Source: Loxodes magnus
Taxonomy: Eukaryota > Ciliophora > Karyorelictea > Loxodida > Loxodidae
DNA length: 64,000 nucleotides
Reading direction: 5' to 3'
Assembly: GCA_946699065.1 (NCBI GenBank)
Contig: CAMPDV010000110.1
Span: 186,001 to 250,000, forward strand
Position 1 is the stretch's first letter, and every line of letters starts with the position of its first letter. Below, in pieces: positions 1 to 12,025 of this stretch. Made by a program: the position numbers and the translations under genes. The notes below the pieces were generated by a model. The model had not been told where the DNA came from. It searched no databases and saw only the letters and a program-made list of their open reading frames with translations.

Positions 1-196
1 ATCATTAATCAGTGCTAAGAATATTATTTATATTCATTCATTTAAAGCTATATGTGCATTTGATTGATAAATGCTCTGATTAATATGCTTTTAGTTAGCA
101 TTTTTCATCTTTTTTATGATTTCTTTGCTTATTTTGTAGTTAGTTCTTTTATATTTTTATAGAGAGATCAATTAACTTAAGCTTTAAAAGTTGAAG

Positions 197-2174
197 TCAA
201 GAATTAATGTTCTTCTTAGCTTTTCCCAGTTCTGTGTTTTTGGTTTTAGTTGCAAAGTTTAAGCTTTGCCAGTTTTCATCGTAGAAGTTAGCTTCTGGTG
301 CTATTTGTAGTATCATTAGTATTTTATTCTATCCTCCTAGGCTGTCTGAAAGTAAATAAGTTAAGGTTGAATTTCTGTAAGGTATATGTTATGTTTTCTA
401 ATAAAGAGATGAAATTACATCACCAAGAGAAAGCAAACTCTGTATTATCACTTACCTTATTGATATGTATAGCCTCAGCTGCTTATTATCCAGTTGCACC
501 TGTTTTAGCCATTCTTTCACTGCCAGCCAAATCAATCAAGTAAAGCTTACTGTTCAAAGATTAAGAATTAAGTTTATTTTACCCTGTTACTTCTATTTTG
601 ATAATGAAATGTGATCTAGAACTATGTTCATTAATATTATGAGTACCAACAGCTCTGATGCTAACACCTATATCTATATACTTTCAGACATCCTAAGAGT
701 TATTAACTTCAAAACTATTTAAATTAGTTATAAATATTTTCCCTTTACTATCTTACTTAATAGATAGCTTTTACTAAGACTAGTTTTAAGATTATTCGAG
801 TAGATCTCTAATTTGCTCGTTATATATTTCTAAAATACTTATTTTCAATTGGTAGCTTCAATCATTCCTCTACTTAACTTCGTTGAATAGAGTATCTATT
901 ATCTGATAATAAACTCCTGGATCTTCCTTAGGACCTTACATTGTGTATGTTTTTCCACTTCCAGTCATACCATAAGCGAATATGCAAACATGATAGCCAT
1001 CTAAGCATGAAATTGCTAATGGAATAATATCTTCGCAGACCTATTTTTAAGTTGAATTTTATCCAAAAAGCTTTTCAAATTCGAATTTCTGAGTATTTTC
1101 AGTAATAATAGGATGGTTTAAAGTAATTTCACTCGTTTCTTCATCTATTTTAATACAGCTCTAGTTACTTAAGAGTAAAGGTCTTATTCTGCAATAAACT
1201 CTGATATTACCCTTTAATTCTTGTATTATATTGAAGTATTTTTTCCTTAGTTTCATTTCCTTTAAATACTTGTTTTTTAAATCAAAAGAGTCTAAAGTCT
1301 TTGATTTTATTACTTCGCCTAATTTGTCAAAGTTAATAGCTTTTTGAGAAGAATGCTACAGAACGTTTTTTATTTGCATAAGTTACTTTTTTAACTTTTG
1401 GAAATACTACAATATTCGGATTAATTTTTTTTAATCTATGCTAACATTTTACTTTGGTTACTATTATTGCCTAAGCTTCAATTCTTCAACTTACTGCTCC
1501 AAATAACTGCATTTCTACTAATATTCTAATAAAGATTATTTCAGAACCTTTTCATTCTCCTTTAGCTACTCAATGTCAATTTCTTCTTTCTTCTTTTGAT
1601 TTTACTTCTTTAGCTGTTCATTGTATTCCTTTAGCTTAGTAATTTCGTCTTAGCTTTCCTTTTCAGTTTACTATAACTTTTCTTACAAATCACTTTGAGT
1701 TTACTCATAAGCTCTAACTTTCTACTAGAATTGGAATTCTGCATATTCACTGACTAGTTCTTTAATATTAATGGGTTATTCATTTTAGCCTTTTTTAAGA
1801 TTAGCAATAGCTTATAAAGCTTATTGATACTTGCTTAAGAGTTTATTATGCTCTTCATTTAAGTTTTGTAGTTTCTTTTAAGTAATTGACTAGATATTTG
1901 TCTAAATCATTTCAGAACTTTACTTTGCTTATCCTTACTCCTTTATCTTCTAGGCCAATTCTTCATATTTACTTTGCAATTTTAAATAATCAGACAGTGC
2001 TACAGTATCATTAGTTTCTACCGTTTCGTAAGCTTCTTCCTACTCAATATTATCTTCTTCAATACCTAGTTCTTTCTTCATTTAAGTTTCTTTCTGTTAT
2101 TGAATATGATATTTTTCAGCTAGTTGAGGATTGTATTTTAAAGGTTTTTTAATTTAAGACTCTTATTAATACAT
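197..2174 (-). CDS. Kinesin-14 (C-terminal motor kinesin), complete, 653 aa
   Basis: Minus-end-directed microtubule motor of the kinesin-14 (Kar3/Ncd) class, judged by its motor lying at the C-terminus behind a coiled coil. Residues 1-60 are charged, about 65-310 form a Gln/Glu/Lys-rich coiled coil, and the neck plus motor starts near residue 320 at [15 protein letters not shown]. The P-loop is [11 protein letters not shown] (Met where Gln is usual), switch I is NEHSSRSHF and switch II is LIDLAGSER. One 16-nt intron (440..455, GTAAGTGATAATACAG) interrupts the motor between the codons for IHINK and SLLSLGDVI. Removing it restores the canonical sequence and an exact frame to the TGA. Many internal TAA/TAG codons are Gln and several TGA codons are Trp. 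Family certain; cellular role (spindle or cilium) unknown. Confidence 0.95.
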
Positions 2175-2954
2175 TTTATAGGACTCTAAGCTATTAAATA
2201 GCAGATTAGCTTTAAAATATTACCTTTATATTTATAAGGCTATAATCAACACTCTCTTAATCCTGCGCTTCTTACCTCTTTATCCTTATATTCAAATTTT
2301 ATTACTTTAATACTAGATTTTATCAGTTCCAATGATCTTTATAAGTACTCTTTATATATCTTATTATTCTATCTTCAAATCTTATGCTTCAGGGATTAAT
2401 AAAGATACTCTTATTATACTATTAAAAGGTATGAAATGAGAGAAAATAATCAGAACGTATAAGATAATTAGTCTTTAGTTGTAAAACTAAATCTTTTATT
2501 AGATCTTAAACATTGCAATAAGCTTTCCCCCTTTACTATTACTTAAGCTTATCTACAAATTCTCACCAAGTTCTTCTATCTTAAAAGTTTAGGATAGCTG
2601 TATGGAATGTACTATTGTTCATATTAAGCTTTTTATTGTATATCTTATAGAAAATTTAATGTTTGTAAGGTAATTTTGAAATGATCTATTATTACTAGAG
2701 ATAAGATTAGAATATTAAATTTAAGCATTAGCTTTAATAAAGTATGAAATGATTTAATAATAGCTAATTACCTTTTTATTATGAAGATGCTTTTAAGCTA
2801 GTTTGTTTTTTTGATTATAAAAATTTTCTATTATATTTACCTGTTTAAACTTAGAAGGATCCTAAGAATTATTTACTTAAGGGTTAGAAATGATAAATAT
2901 ATGATTTGGTAATAAAATAATGCAATGTTTTCAGCTAATTCTAAGCATTCTATA
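2175..2954. other. Intergenic, nothing recognised
   Basis: AT-rich spacer between the kinesin start and the 3' end of the next minus-strand gene. I see no convincing reading frame or RNA gene. Confidence 0.5.
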
Positions 2955-3314
2955 TCACTCTTTAGTCTCCTAACTATCTTCTTCATTGGTATCATTTTAC
3001 CTTGTACTTTATTCTATAATTTAGCCTTATCTAGTTTTTGAAACTGGGTTAAAATGCTATGATCTATTAATTGAGCTTGCAATAGATTCACTTCTATTTC
3101 TTTTACCAACAGGTGAACTTTAATTAATGCCTGTACTTTATCCCAAACTTTGAATAGAATGTTATGGAATTTAGCCCTGAGTAAAGTTAGTAAAATATTG
3201 CTCGTTATATTAGTTAATTCTTTATTCTTTTACTTAGTTATCAATGTAAATTTAGTGCTATTAGAGATACTAGGATCCGCAACATGATTCACAAGCTGTA
3301 TATATATTTCCCAT
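2955..3314 (-). CDS. Small Cys/Ser/Gln-rich protein with N-myristoylation-like start, 119 aa
   Basis: Unrecognised small protein beginning MGNIYTACESCCGS: Gly2 followed by Thr6 fits an N-myristoylation site, and three nearby cysteines could be acylated, suggesting a membrane-attached protein (inference). The rest is hydrophilic, with a basic/serine patch KRNRSESIASS and an acidic end NEEDSQETKE. I chose this ATG over one four codons upstream because of the MGN motif. The frame closes exactly at TGA. No domain recognised. The reading rests on composition and frame openness under the TAA/TAG=Gln code. If the terminal TGA were read as Trp the frame would run about eight codons further. Confidence 0.55.
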
Positions 3315-4118
3315 TTTTAAGAGCATTATTCTATACTGAATTTGCTTTAAAGGACACTAGTTAAATTTATTTTATACTTATACGATTTTACTTCACCTTC
3401 TTACATCCTCATCTTCCTTACCTTATCATTACTCTCATTCTAATATTTTATTCTAAGTCTTACTAAGATTACTCAGACTTACTTCTTAAGGTAAGATTTA
3501 AATACTTATTTTAAGTAGGGAAATAGAGTCATTGCTAGAGTTTAAGATTGGTAGATCAAGCCATTAATTACTTGATAGTTATTAGAATTTTTTAATCCTT
3601 AGAGATTTAGATTTGTATTTTAAGTTTATTGCTCTATAGTTATATTCTTATATGTATATTAGGATATATAATAAACTTATTATCTTATTTAAGGATATAG
3701 ACTCATAAAATCTGCGCATACCTATTAACAGGATATATTTAACATATTTCCTCTTATTTTAATCTATCTTATACTAGTCAGATATAGCTAATTCTAAAGA
3801 GACTCCTAACACTATATTTAAAAATGCTAGTGTTAGTTGTATTTAAAGTGTTTTATTCAATAATTAGATTTTAAGGTTTGAACTAATAATTAAATTACAA
3901 GCTTATCATGATATTTATTATATTTATTATAGCTATTTTACTATCAAAGTTTAAATAGAAATTCTTTAATGTGCTTTATTTAAAAATAACTTTAAGATAT
4001 TTATAATTATGATGCAAATCTAGAGTATCTATCACTGTTATATTATAGATATGTTCTATCATTATATCAAGCTATTTTTATTATTCTAGAGTTTATTTCC
4101 TTTTCACACAGAATTACA
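3315..4118. other. Intergenic, nothing recognised
   Basis: AT-rich DNA between two small minus-strand genes, with no supported coding frame. Confidence 0.5.
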
Positions 4119-4529
4119 TCAGTTTGATAATGTTAGCATTGCCAGCTTATAAGTCTATTTTTGATTATTTTTGTAACTTTCACTTTAGCATTTCATTCTT
4201 CTTCTATTTTTTTTCTTGAAATATATCTTAGATTTCAATTTAAGAAAAGCAGGTAATCAGTAATAAAAAGTATTATCATCCCAATGACTCATTTTTCTTT
4301 AACTATCCTCACCTGGAATTTTAGCAATAATGTTATATTTTTCGTAAGGAGGAGATTCTTAATTAAGATAACCATAATATTATCTCTCTTATCAAAATAT
4401 CAAGTCTTAATTATCGTTTCTCTTAGTTCATCTTACACAAAATTTACTTTGTAGATACCTTCTAAATATATGTCTCTGGACTAGAATTTGTCTATTTCTA
4501 AAATCCTTTAAAGAAGAGTAGTAGCTCAT
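4119..4529 (-). CDS. Small basic protein of unknown function, 136 aa
   Basis: Unrecognised protein starting MSYYSSLKDFRNRQ, rich in Arg, Lys, Tyr and aromatic residues, with a middle segment YYGYLNQESPPYEKYNIIA and a very basic C-terminal third (FKKKNRRRMK). Its codon content stands out clearly from the flanking spacer, and the frame is continuous to TGA. Three internal TGA codons (in VRWTKR, LIFWQER and FYYWLP) must be read as Trp. If the last of these were the true stop the protein would be about 90 aa. The basic, small character would suit a mitochondrial or ribosomal protein, but no family is recognised. Confidence 0.6.
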
Positions 4530-7027
4530 TTTTCAGCGTATTTAAATTTTCTTAGATATCTAATTTTATAAAAGTAATATTAATTAAAATAGATTCAAAT
4601 TATGAAAATAGACAGAATAAGATAAGAGAGGGATATTATCTAATAAATACCACAATTATTGTATTAATAGATAATCCTTAAAAGCACTGGTAGAAGAAAC
4701 TCTATTATTTGTATGATGAAATCTTATTACTTGCTCTTAGTTCCTTAATATTTAGCTTCATTTAAAAAATCCGAATCTTGTTTATCATATCAATCAACTA
4801 TTTTTATAAGGTGTCAGAACAAAAATTTTGAACAATAGTAAACTGAAGGTCTAATGTTATTCAACTTAATTTTTGATTATTGGTATCTTAATATGAAAGC
4901 TTTTATTTCTTAATAACTCTAGTATTCAATCTTCTAAGCATTTTAGCTTATATAAAAGTGTTATTCAACCCATCTGATTCGATTCTCTTCTAGTAATTTG
5001 TTATTAATATCCCTGCTTTTAGTGTTTTGGCTTTGATGATTAATGAAGGATTTATTTTACTTATTTCGTTAATATTTATCTATAAATCCATTATTTAATC
5101 CCTCCTAACTTATAAGTCTACATTACTAGTTAAAAGATTATATATAATGTGTAGATTTATGGTTAATATTTAAAGTATAAAAGTACAGCTTAGATTGTAT
5201 ATCTATGATATAATTTTAAGAAGTTTAGGTAATCTTTAAGCCTTTTTTAGATTGCTAGTATAGATTTAACTTATTTTGGGAAAATTTTATTGAGAACCTA
5301 TAAATTATCCCACTTTTTTTCATAGTTCTTTATAACTCAACATAACACTATATTTTATCCTATATGTTCATTTTTTATTATTTAGCTTCAAATTTTTAAA
5401 CAGCAGTTATTGATAGTTGCTAAGCTAATGATTTAGTTAATTATATTTAGATATTTACATTGATTATGTAATTATAGCAAATATACTTTAAAGTTAAATA
5501 AGGACTTTTAGTATAATATTTATATCCTTAATAACTGGAAAGTTCTGCTGCAAAGCTATTACTTTGAGTGACTCTTTTATATCAATAGTATCAGATAAAG
5601 AAAAATATCTTCTTCTCTTTTAATCTTTCCTTTGAGACTATCATTTTAAACCTGGATTTTAGAATTAAGCAAAGATAATTTTAAAAGAGATCTTTACTTA
5701 GATAGTTTTGATTTCAGGTATAATATTTATATTTTATTATTTCTCTAAAACTAGCAGTTCAGTCCTTTTATTACTTAAACGGTTTATATATAGAAATGAT
5801 TAAGTCTGTAAATTATTATGATAGTAGCTAATCTCTGAAATACTTAATTTGTACCTATTCAAAAATAAATAAGCTAATAAGTTTTTAACTTTTTTAGATT
5901 TTAACCTAAATTTATACTTTCATTTTATTATCTTAGATTACCTTCAATCATATAAGATCTATCAAAATTTAGCCCTTGTAGTGTATCTAGTTTTCATTAA
6001 GTAATGCTTAAAAATGTAATGTAGATAGCACTACCTAACATCATATAACATACAGTTAAATTCTTGATCCTCATAAGTTTGTTTTGAATAATCTCAACTA
6101 GCAAATTGATGATTGAAGTAGTTTATAATTATCCTTTTTCAGCTGTGGAAATAGTCATAATTAAACAAATAGGTGATTATTTGATTTTCTATTAATAATA
6201 AATCACTATGATTGTAAACTTAGCTAGTATATCTGTATTGTTCTATTATTGTAAGATTAGAGAACTTTAAACTTCTTATTTGTAGTGCTTTATTTTAAAT
6301 AGTCTGTTATGATAGATATAAATAACTAAGACTTATTTCTGTTTTTACTCTAGATTCATAAGCATCTATCAAAAGTGGATTATATAATATACATACACAA
6401 TGTAGTAGTTAAATGAGTATCATATTTAATTTGTTTATAAGTAATTATTGATTATTGGAAAATACTTTGAACTCTTAGTTTTTCATTTTTCACTTTAGAT
6501 TCTTTATCCTAGTTTAATCTTCACTTACTTGCAGTACTATTAAGTTATAACTTCTCAATCTTATAAACCTAATCTAAGTGACTTTCTTTATCTCTTATAT
6601 AGCTACACTCCTCCAAATTTTAAGTTAAAGGATAGTTCTATATATTGCTTCTAATAGGCTACTACCTTCTGCAGGTAGTTTTAATAAAGATGAAAGTTAT
6701 ACTGACACTATATCAAATTTTAAACAGACTCAAAAAGAGAGAATAAGAATTATACCTTAGTTCAGTAGAATTAAAAAAGGCTTTAAAGTCACTGTTTACT
6801 ATAAGCAGAACATATGAAAACGATAAAGTTACTTAATAAGAAAAGAGGCAATTAAAAGACAATTTTTAGTAAGCTTAGTCCTAACTAACTAGTATTAGTA
6901 CCTAATTTTAATATTTTTCTTCTATGAATAATTTAAATAATTTAATAACTTAAAATTAGTTAACAGTATACTGGAATCTTTACAGCTGCGTCAGATTTAA
7001 ATGGCTACTACGTTGGTATTAATAAAA
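4530..7027. other. Long AT-rich intergenic stretch with one weak ORF
   Basis: Mostly unstructured AT-rich DNA. On the plus strand 4602..5036 is open for 144 codons under table 27 (start MKIDRIRQERDIIQQ) but the later part is hydrophobic and looks like translated spacer. A minus-strand stretch around 6480-6620 has somewhat coding-like composition without a start. A small perfect hairpin with arms ACTACC/GGTAGT lies at 6661..6679. I do not call a gene here. Confidence 0.35.
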
Positions 7028-7501
7028 ATGAAATAAATAAAGCAAGATGCCGAAATTAAAGAGTGAACTTATTAAGAAGACTTATTTTTGGCATAAGTTG
7101 TATAGTCTAAGAAAGAAATTAAATGGCATAAAATTGCAAAAAAGTTGAACAAGCAGTTTCATGATAGTTAAGAGATTAGGAAATCCAAGTAAACCAGAAG
7201 AAGGTGGGAAAAAGTAGTGTAACCTCTCTAGAATTCAACATGGGATAGAAACTAAGCTTAAACTTTTTGTACAATAGCCTCTCATTATGTTCATTCTAGT
7301 AGAAGATTTTGGAATAGGCTTAAAAAGGAATTCAATGGGTATACTTATAAAATGCTTATGCACAAGTTGAAGCAATTAGAGGAGCTTAAGCAACCTTTAT
7401 TTATTCTGTAACACTAAAACTTGATAGTAAACAGATAATTTACTCCTAAAGATTCGATGAGCATATTGTGCAAGAGATTGGAGTCACTAGAGTAAAGCTG
7501 A
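7028..7501 (+). CDS. Myb/SANT-like DNA-binding protein 1, 157 aa
   Basis: Probable DNA-binding protein. Residues about 10-75 carry a Myb/SANT-type signature: acidic EWTYQEDLFL near the start, a second tryptophan in IKWHKIAKKLN, and a basic third helix with SKQTRRRWEKVVQP, i.e. the regularly spaced W...W...W pattern. A second motif with SSRRFWNRLKKEF follows near residue 105. Start context is ATAAAAATG and the frame ends at a TGA, with in-frame TAA/TAG as Gln. It is a close paralogue of the gene at 8286, arranged in tandem. Transcription factor or chromatin role is inferred from the domain only. Confidence 0.75.
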
Positions 7502-8285
7502 AACGTTGTACGAAATAAGAGTAATTATCTAATATATTTTTTCTTTATATTCAGTGTTCATTTTGTCTAATCTATATTAACTACTCCTATTCATCTCTTC
7601 CTTTATTTCTGTTTAACCTTTACTGAACTTTGTCTTTACATAAATATTCCTTCTTCTTAACTCTAAAATAGCGCTTATTTTTGAAGTGTACGAAAGTTGG
7701 TAAAGAAAATAAATAAAGTTAATTAACCCTATAAAGCTAAAAATAGATTAATAGAGCTGCTCAGTGCCTTTATATTACTAGACACTTTTCACGCAATTGC
7801 TATAACTGAAATATTAAACTGTCTTAGTAAATCCTAGCATTCTGAAACTCAGCAGGTAAGAATGTTTGATAGTACTTATTTTATTTACTACAACAGTATC
7901 CACTAAAATTCTAGAAGTCAGAAGTGTCTTAAAGAGGTATAAAATAACTATAGTGTTAGATAAAAGTTAAATAGTGGATACAAATAGTCATAAGATGATA
8001 GTGTCAGTAAGAGTCTTTAATTTAATATTAAGAAGTGAAGAGATAAAAGAAAATGCTATTTAAGGTATGATATTTTATTTCTATGAGAATGTGATATAAA
8101 ATAACAAACTATTTAGGTGATAATAATGCTTTTTTATTTTTTCCCCTTTTATATAATTTTGTTTTAAGGATAAAATATTTGAAGTTAAATTACTATTGAG
8201 ATAAGCAAATTTTAATAGTGATAAGGAATATTGGTTACACAAAAAACGTTTATCTGTTACTGTGTTTTATATTTTTATAATAAAT
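7502..8285. other. Spacer between the two Myb-like paralogues
   Basis: AT-rich DNA with no supported gene. It does not look like a copied segment of either flanking gene, so the duplication visible today is limited to the coding parts. Confidence 0.45.
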
Positions 8286-8963
8286 ATGAAGTAAATAGAA
8301 GCAGACCATAAAATTGAAGAATGAAGTTACGATGAGGATTTGTACCTTCAAAAATTAGTCTAAGCCTAGTAAGACATTAAATGGCATAAAATAGCGAAAA
8401 AGCTCAACAAGCAGTTTTACCAAAGAGACCCAATTAGGAAATCAAAGCAAACTAGGAGAAGATGGATAAAAGTGGTTTAACCTCTTTCGCTTAATGTATG
8501 AAATCGATTATAAGCCCAAGCCTTTTGCGATATAAGTTCATTTTATGCACATTCCAGCAGAAGATACTGAAATAAGCTTAAAGCAGAATTCCCTAACTTT
8601 ACTTTCAAAATGCTAAATCATAAACTAAAGTAGTTAAAATTGCAAGGGCAATCCACTTTCGTATTAAGCCATAAAAATAAATTTATAGAGAAGAAGACTG
8701 AAAAGTAAGATGGTATTAATGCATTATGTCATCAGCTTCGATTCCACATGGATGAACGTGAAATATTTTCTGAGCAAAATTAAAGTCTTAATATGCATTA
8801 ACTATATAAAATACTTAATATAATATACCCTTTTGAATTGATGGCTCTTTACATTTCATTTTATATTTTATATTTAATAAATCACATTAGTTTAATATCT
8901 TTACAACCTCTAAGTTTTATAAGAGCAACATGTTTTATATCCATTTTTAATCTTATGATATGA
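8286..8963 (+). CDS. Myb/SANT-like DNA-binding protein 2 (3' end uncertain)
   Basis: Tandem paralogue of the gene at 7028. The same blocks occur in the same order: EEWSYDEDLYL, IKWHKIAKKLNKQF, SKQTRRRWIKVVQP and SSRRYWNKLKAEF. Conserved similarity runs to about residue 150 (near 8740). Beyond that no in-frame TGA appears until 8961, and the last 50 or so codons are hydrophobic and AT-rich, like spacer. Either the tail is real, an unseen intron shifts the frame to an earlier TGA, or the copy has lost its original end. Several TGA codons are used as Trp, including one in the conserved first SANT tryptophan position. Confidence 0.65.
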
Positions 8964-9859
8964 AATACTTATGTATTTTAAGTTAGTTATAAATCAAAAG
9001 TTAGAGATAAGACTTTGCTTATCTTTAAAGATTTCATTTTTCAACATTCTAAATTATTTTTGTTTTTGTTTTTATAACACGCAATTTAATTCACTACCAT
9101 TATACTTTCCTTACTTTTATAATTTTCTTTCCCTAAATTTTTAAATTTTAGCGTAAAAGCAGAAATTTCTGAAATGCGAAATGCTTTCAATACTGAGTTA
9201 AATTCTCCTTCTTAACCAATTTTCTTTCATAGGTTACATATTAGAACAATTAGCAAGGAGCTAACTATAAGAATCTAAGGTCTTAAAATATTAAAAAAAA
9301 TCCTTTTTAATAATAATTTGCCATGCTAAGATAATGAAGTATTACTAGTTTTCAATAGTTATATTCTTTCCCTATTTAATTAAAAATCTAAATTCATCTT
9401 TTCTAATTTATCTCACTCTTAATCATATAAAGCATTGAATAATGTATAATAAAGCTGCATAATCTTGCGTTGTGATGAAATATATTTTATCAGATAGGCT
9501 AAATAATTTCTAAAGCAGACCTTTCTATTTTATCAGTCTTAGTCCTTTTCTTTATGGAAATTTAACTAAATACATTCTCATACAGTGGCTTATGTAGAGT
9601 TGTAGAATTATATATTATCCTTTTAGTAGTTATTAGCAGTACAGCATTATACAACCTTGTCTTAAACGCTTGAGCTTTGAATTCAATTAAAGTTTAACTT
9701 GAAGCTTCTCTTTACTTAAGAGATTATTTTGCATAATTTACTAAAGTTTAGACAATCTAAATTATTCAAAAATTAGATAATCTAGCCTTTATTTTGCTTT
9801 GGTTCTTAAATATAGGATTTATCGAAAATGCCGAAGTACTATAAGGTTGCTGCTTTTAA
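8964..9859. other. Intergenic, nothing recognised
   Basis: AT-rich spacer with no supported gene. Confidence 0.45.
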
Positions 9860-10084
9860 ATGAAGTTAAAACAAGATCGTGAAGCTTAATGGAAAGGAGG
9901 ATCAGGAAATAAGAAATCAATTTTGGTATCTTATATTGCTTAACTATTTCTGTGTAAGAAACACATATTTTGGAATAAAGACTAGCAAAATGAGCATAAA
10001 ATTGCTTATTATAGAACAATAAGAGCTAGTATGATGGAGATAGAGTTTCTTTAAATTACAAAGCAGATTATGAAAGGAAAATGA
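9860..10084 (+). CDS. Possible small basic protein, 74 aa
   Basis: Weakly supported. The frame starts MKLKQDREAQWKGGSG and ends at TGA; it is basic, and contains IFWNKDQQNEHKIAYY, which faintly recalls the FWN/YWN block shared by the two Myb-like proteins upstream. It could be a decayed third relative. Two other frames are also open here, so the call is tentative. Confidence 0.3.
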
Positions 10085-11212
10085 TATTTAAGCCTTATTT
10101 ATTAAATCGATCTTTTATGCTTAATTAAAGTTAGTTTATATCCTATTATGTGTAACGAGGTAGAAGATAACTAATTTCAAGATGGTTCAAGGAAAATTAC
10201 CTTCAGGATAAATTAATAGACGTACATTCTATTAGAATCTAATTTGAAGCATCCTAATGTTATCATTATGACTATTGATATTCTTACATTCAAAAAAGTA
10301 TCAAGTTAAATAAGCACTATATTATGATAAAAAAGTCATTCTTGAATAATTTTATCCTTAGAAGTTGTAATAATTGATTCAAATAAGACTAAACTTTTAT
10401 AGTTAAGGAACTATATTTAAGTTGATCTTAAGTAATAATAGAATAATCATATTATTCACTCTATTTATGAAAGCAACTTGTCGATTTACTGTAATATGAG
10501 TTACCTAGCTCTATTTATCATTAGCTTTAATATTTATTTCTAAGCAAATCCTTAGAAATCTAATTTAATCAGTACTTCTTATATAAAATAAGTAACTAAG
10601 TTTCTAGTATCAAACTTGGTTATTTAAATGGGTAGATAATAATGATATTAGCATTAGAGAATTAGCATTTATGAAATATTAAAATGCTTATATAGAATGC
10701 TCAATAGTTAGATATTGCTAATCTATTAATTGCCAATCTAGGTTGCTACTAAGTCTGTTAATTATCAGAAAACTTAATGCTTTATTTAATACGATACGCT
10801 TAATTAACTATGCTACTTTTATTATTTACATATATCAAAGCAACTCAACTAAATTTTCCAGGTATCTTGCTAAAAATATACCCAAAGAATGTTTGAAGGT
10901 ATAATTTTTATAGTGCTGGTAAAAGCTTTAAATTGGGTTAAAATTATCAGAGATAGTTACTATGTAACTATCACAAAGTAGCAAAACGATATGATAATGC
11001 AAGATATAATTATAAGCTTTAAAAAGAGATAGCTAAATGAACCTTAAATGTAAAATAAGATTTTGAATTTAAATTCTTATATCTTCATGTTATAATACTG
11101 TTTTAAATCAAATTTAATGATGCTTATTTAAATAATTCTTAAGAAAAGTTTAGAAAAGATCCGTATTTTATTTTTCTTTTTTGAATAAAACCGCATATTT
11201 GTATAAAAATCA
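10085..11212. other. Intergenic, one short ORF and a perfect palindrome
   Basis: A 59-codon frame at 10148..10327 (start MCNEVEDNQFQDGSRK) has coding-like composition but no homologue. A 9-bp perfect inverted repeat, GATAGTTAC/GTAACTATC with a 3-nt loop, lies at 10952..10972. The rest is AT-rich spacer. Confidence 0.35.
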
Positions 11213-11740
11213 ATGTCTAGAAAGGAGAATAATAAGGTATAAGAGGATAAAAAGAACTAGAGGAATCGTCTTGAGGAAAAGTTAGGTCTTGTGTTTCCTG
11301 TCACGAGATTGAAAACTTGGCTCAAAAAAAATGTAGGAAATTACGATAGAATAAGCACTAAAGCTGCTGCTGCTATTGCATCGATTTTGGAATAGATTAA
11401 TGCTAATATTTTAGAAAATGCTGCTTAAGTTGCTAATATGAAGTAAGACGGAAAAAACCATAGAGTAGGAAATAAGCATCTAGCTCAAGCTATTGAAGAA
11501 GATTAAGAGGGCTTTCTTAAAAGTTTATTCGAAAATGCCTCTTTAACTGGAACTAAATTTCAAGGCAAGTTTGATTGGAATGAATATTGGAAAGATAACA
11601 AAAAATAAAATAAGTCTAAACTAGATAAAATTAGAAGAAGAGCTAAGAAGAAAGCTGAAGAAGAAGCTATGCCTGATACCAAAAAGGACTCAAAGCAAGA
11701 AAAGAAAGGTCGAAGACCCAAAAGCTAGGCAAGATGCTGA
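11213..11740 (+). CDS. Divergent histone H2A-like protein with long basic tail, 175 aa
   Basis: Histone-fold protein of the H2A type. Residues about 24-105 align with the H2A core: KLGLVFPVTRLKTWLKK (helix 1, cf. GLQFPVGRIHRLL), NYDRISTKAAAAIASILEQ then INANILENAAQVA (helix 2, cf. [21 protein letters not shown]), and HRVGNKHLAQAIEEDQE (cf. RIIPRHLQLAIRNDEE). It is far more diverged than canonical H2A, has a short N-terminal tail, and extends about 65 residues past the fold with an aromatic FDWNEYWKDN segment and a Lys/Arg-rich end KKGRRPKSQARC. Acidic-patch positions are partly kept. No intron. Probably a specialised H2A variant. A non-nucleosomal histone-fold protein is possible. Confidence 0.8.
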
Positions 11741-12025
11741 TATGGAACTAACTTTTTAAAATGTAATGATATTAAACTTATCTGAAATGTTTTTAATATT
11801 TTCACGATTCTAAATTTTCTAGCGGCAAAATCTAACTTATTTTTGTTAGCTTTCTTTTATAATAAAAACTAAAATTAAAAAATAATTTATTCTTTATTCT
11901 TCTTGGAACTTAAAGAATTTTAGTTGCAATTATTATATTTAGATAAAAATCTATATTTTATTATTTTAGTGATAAACTTTTAATATAAATTAATACAATA
12001 AAAACAATGTTTAGTCAGTTCTAAA

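Noticed and set aside
298-543. Plus-strand standard-code ORF of 81 aa
   Set aside because: It lies antisense to the conserved kinesin motor.
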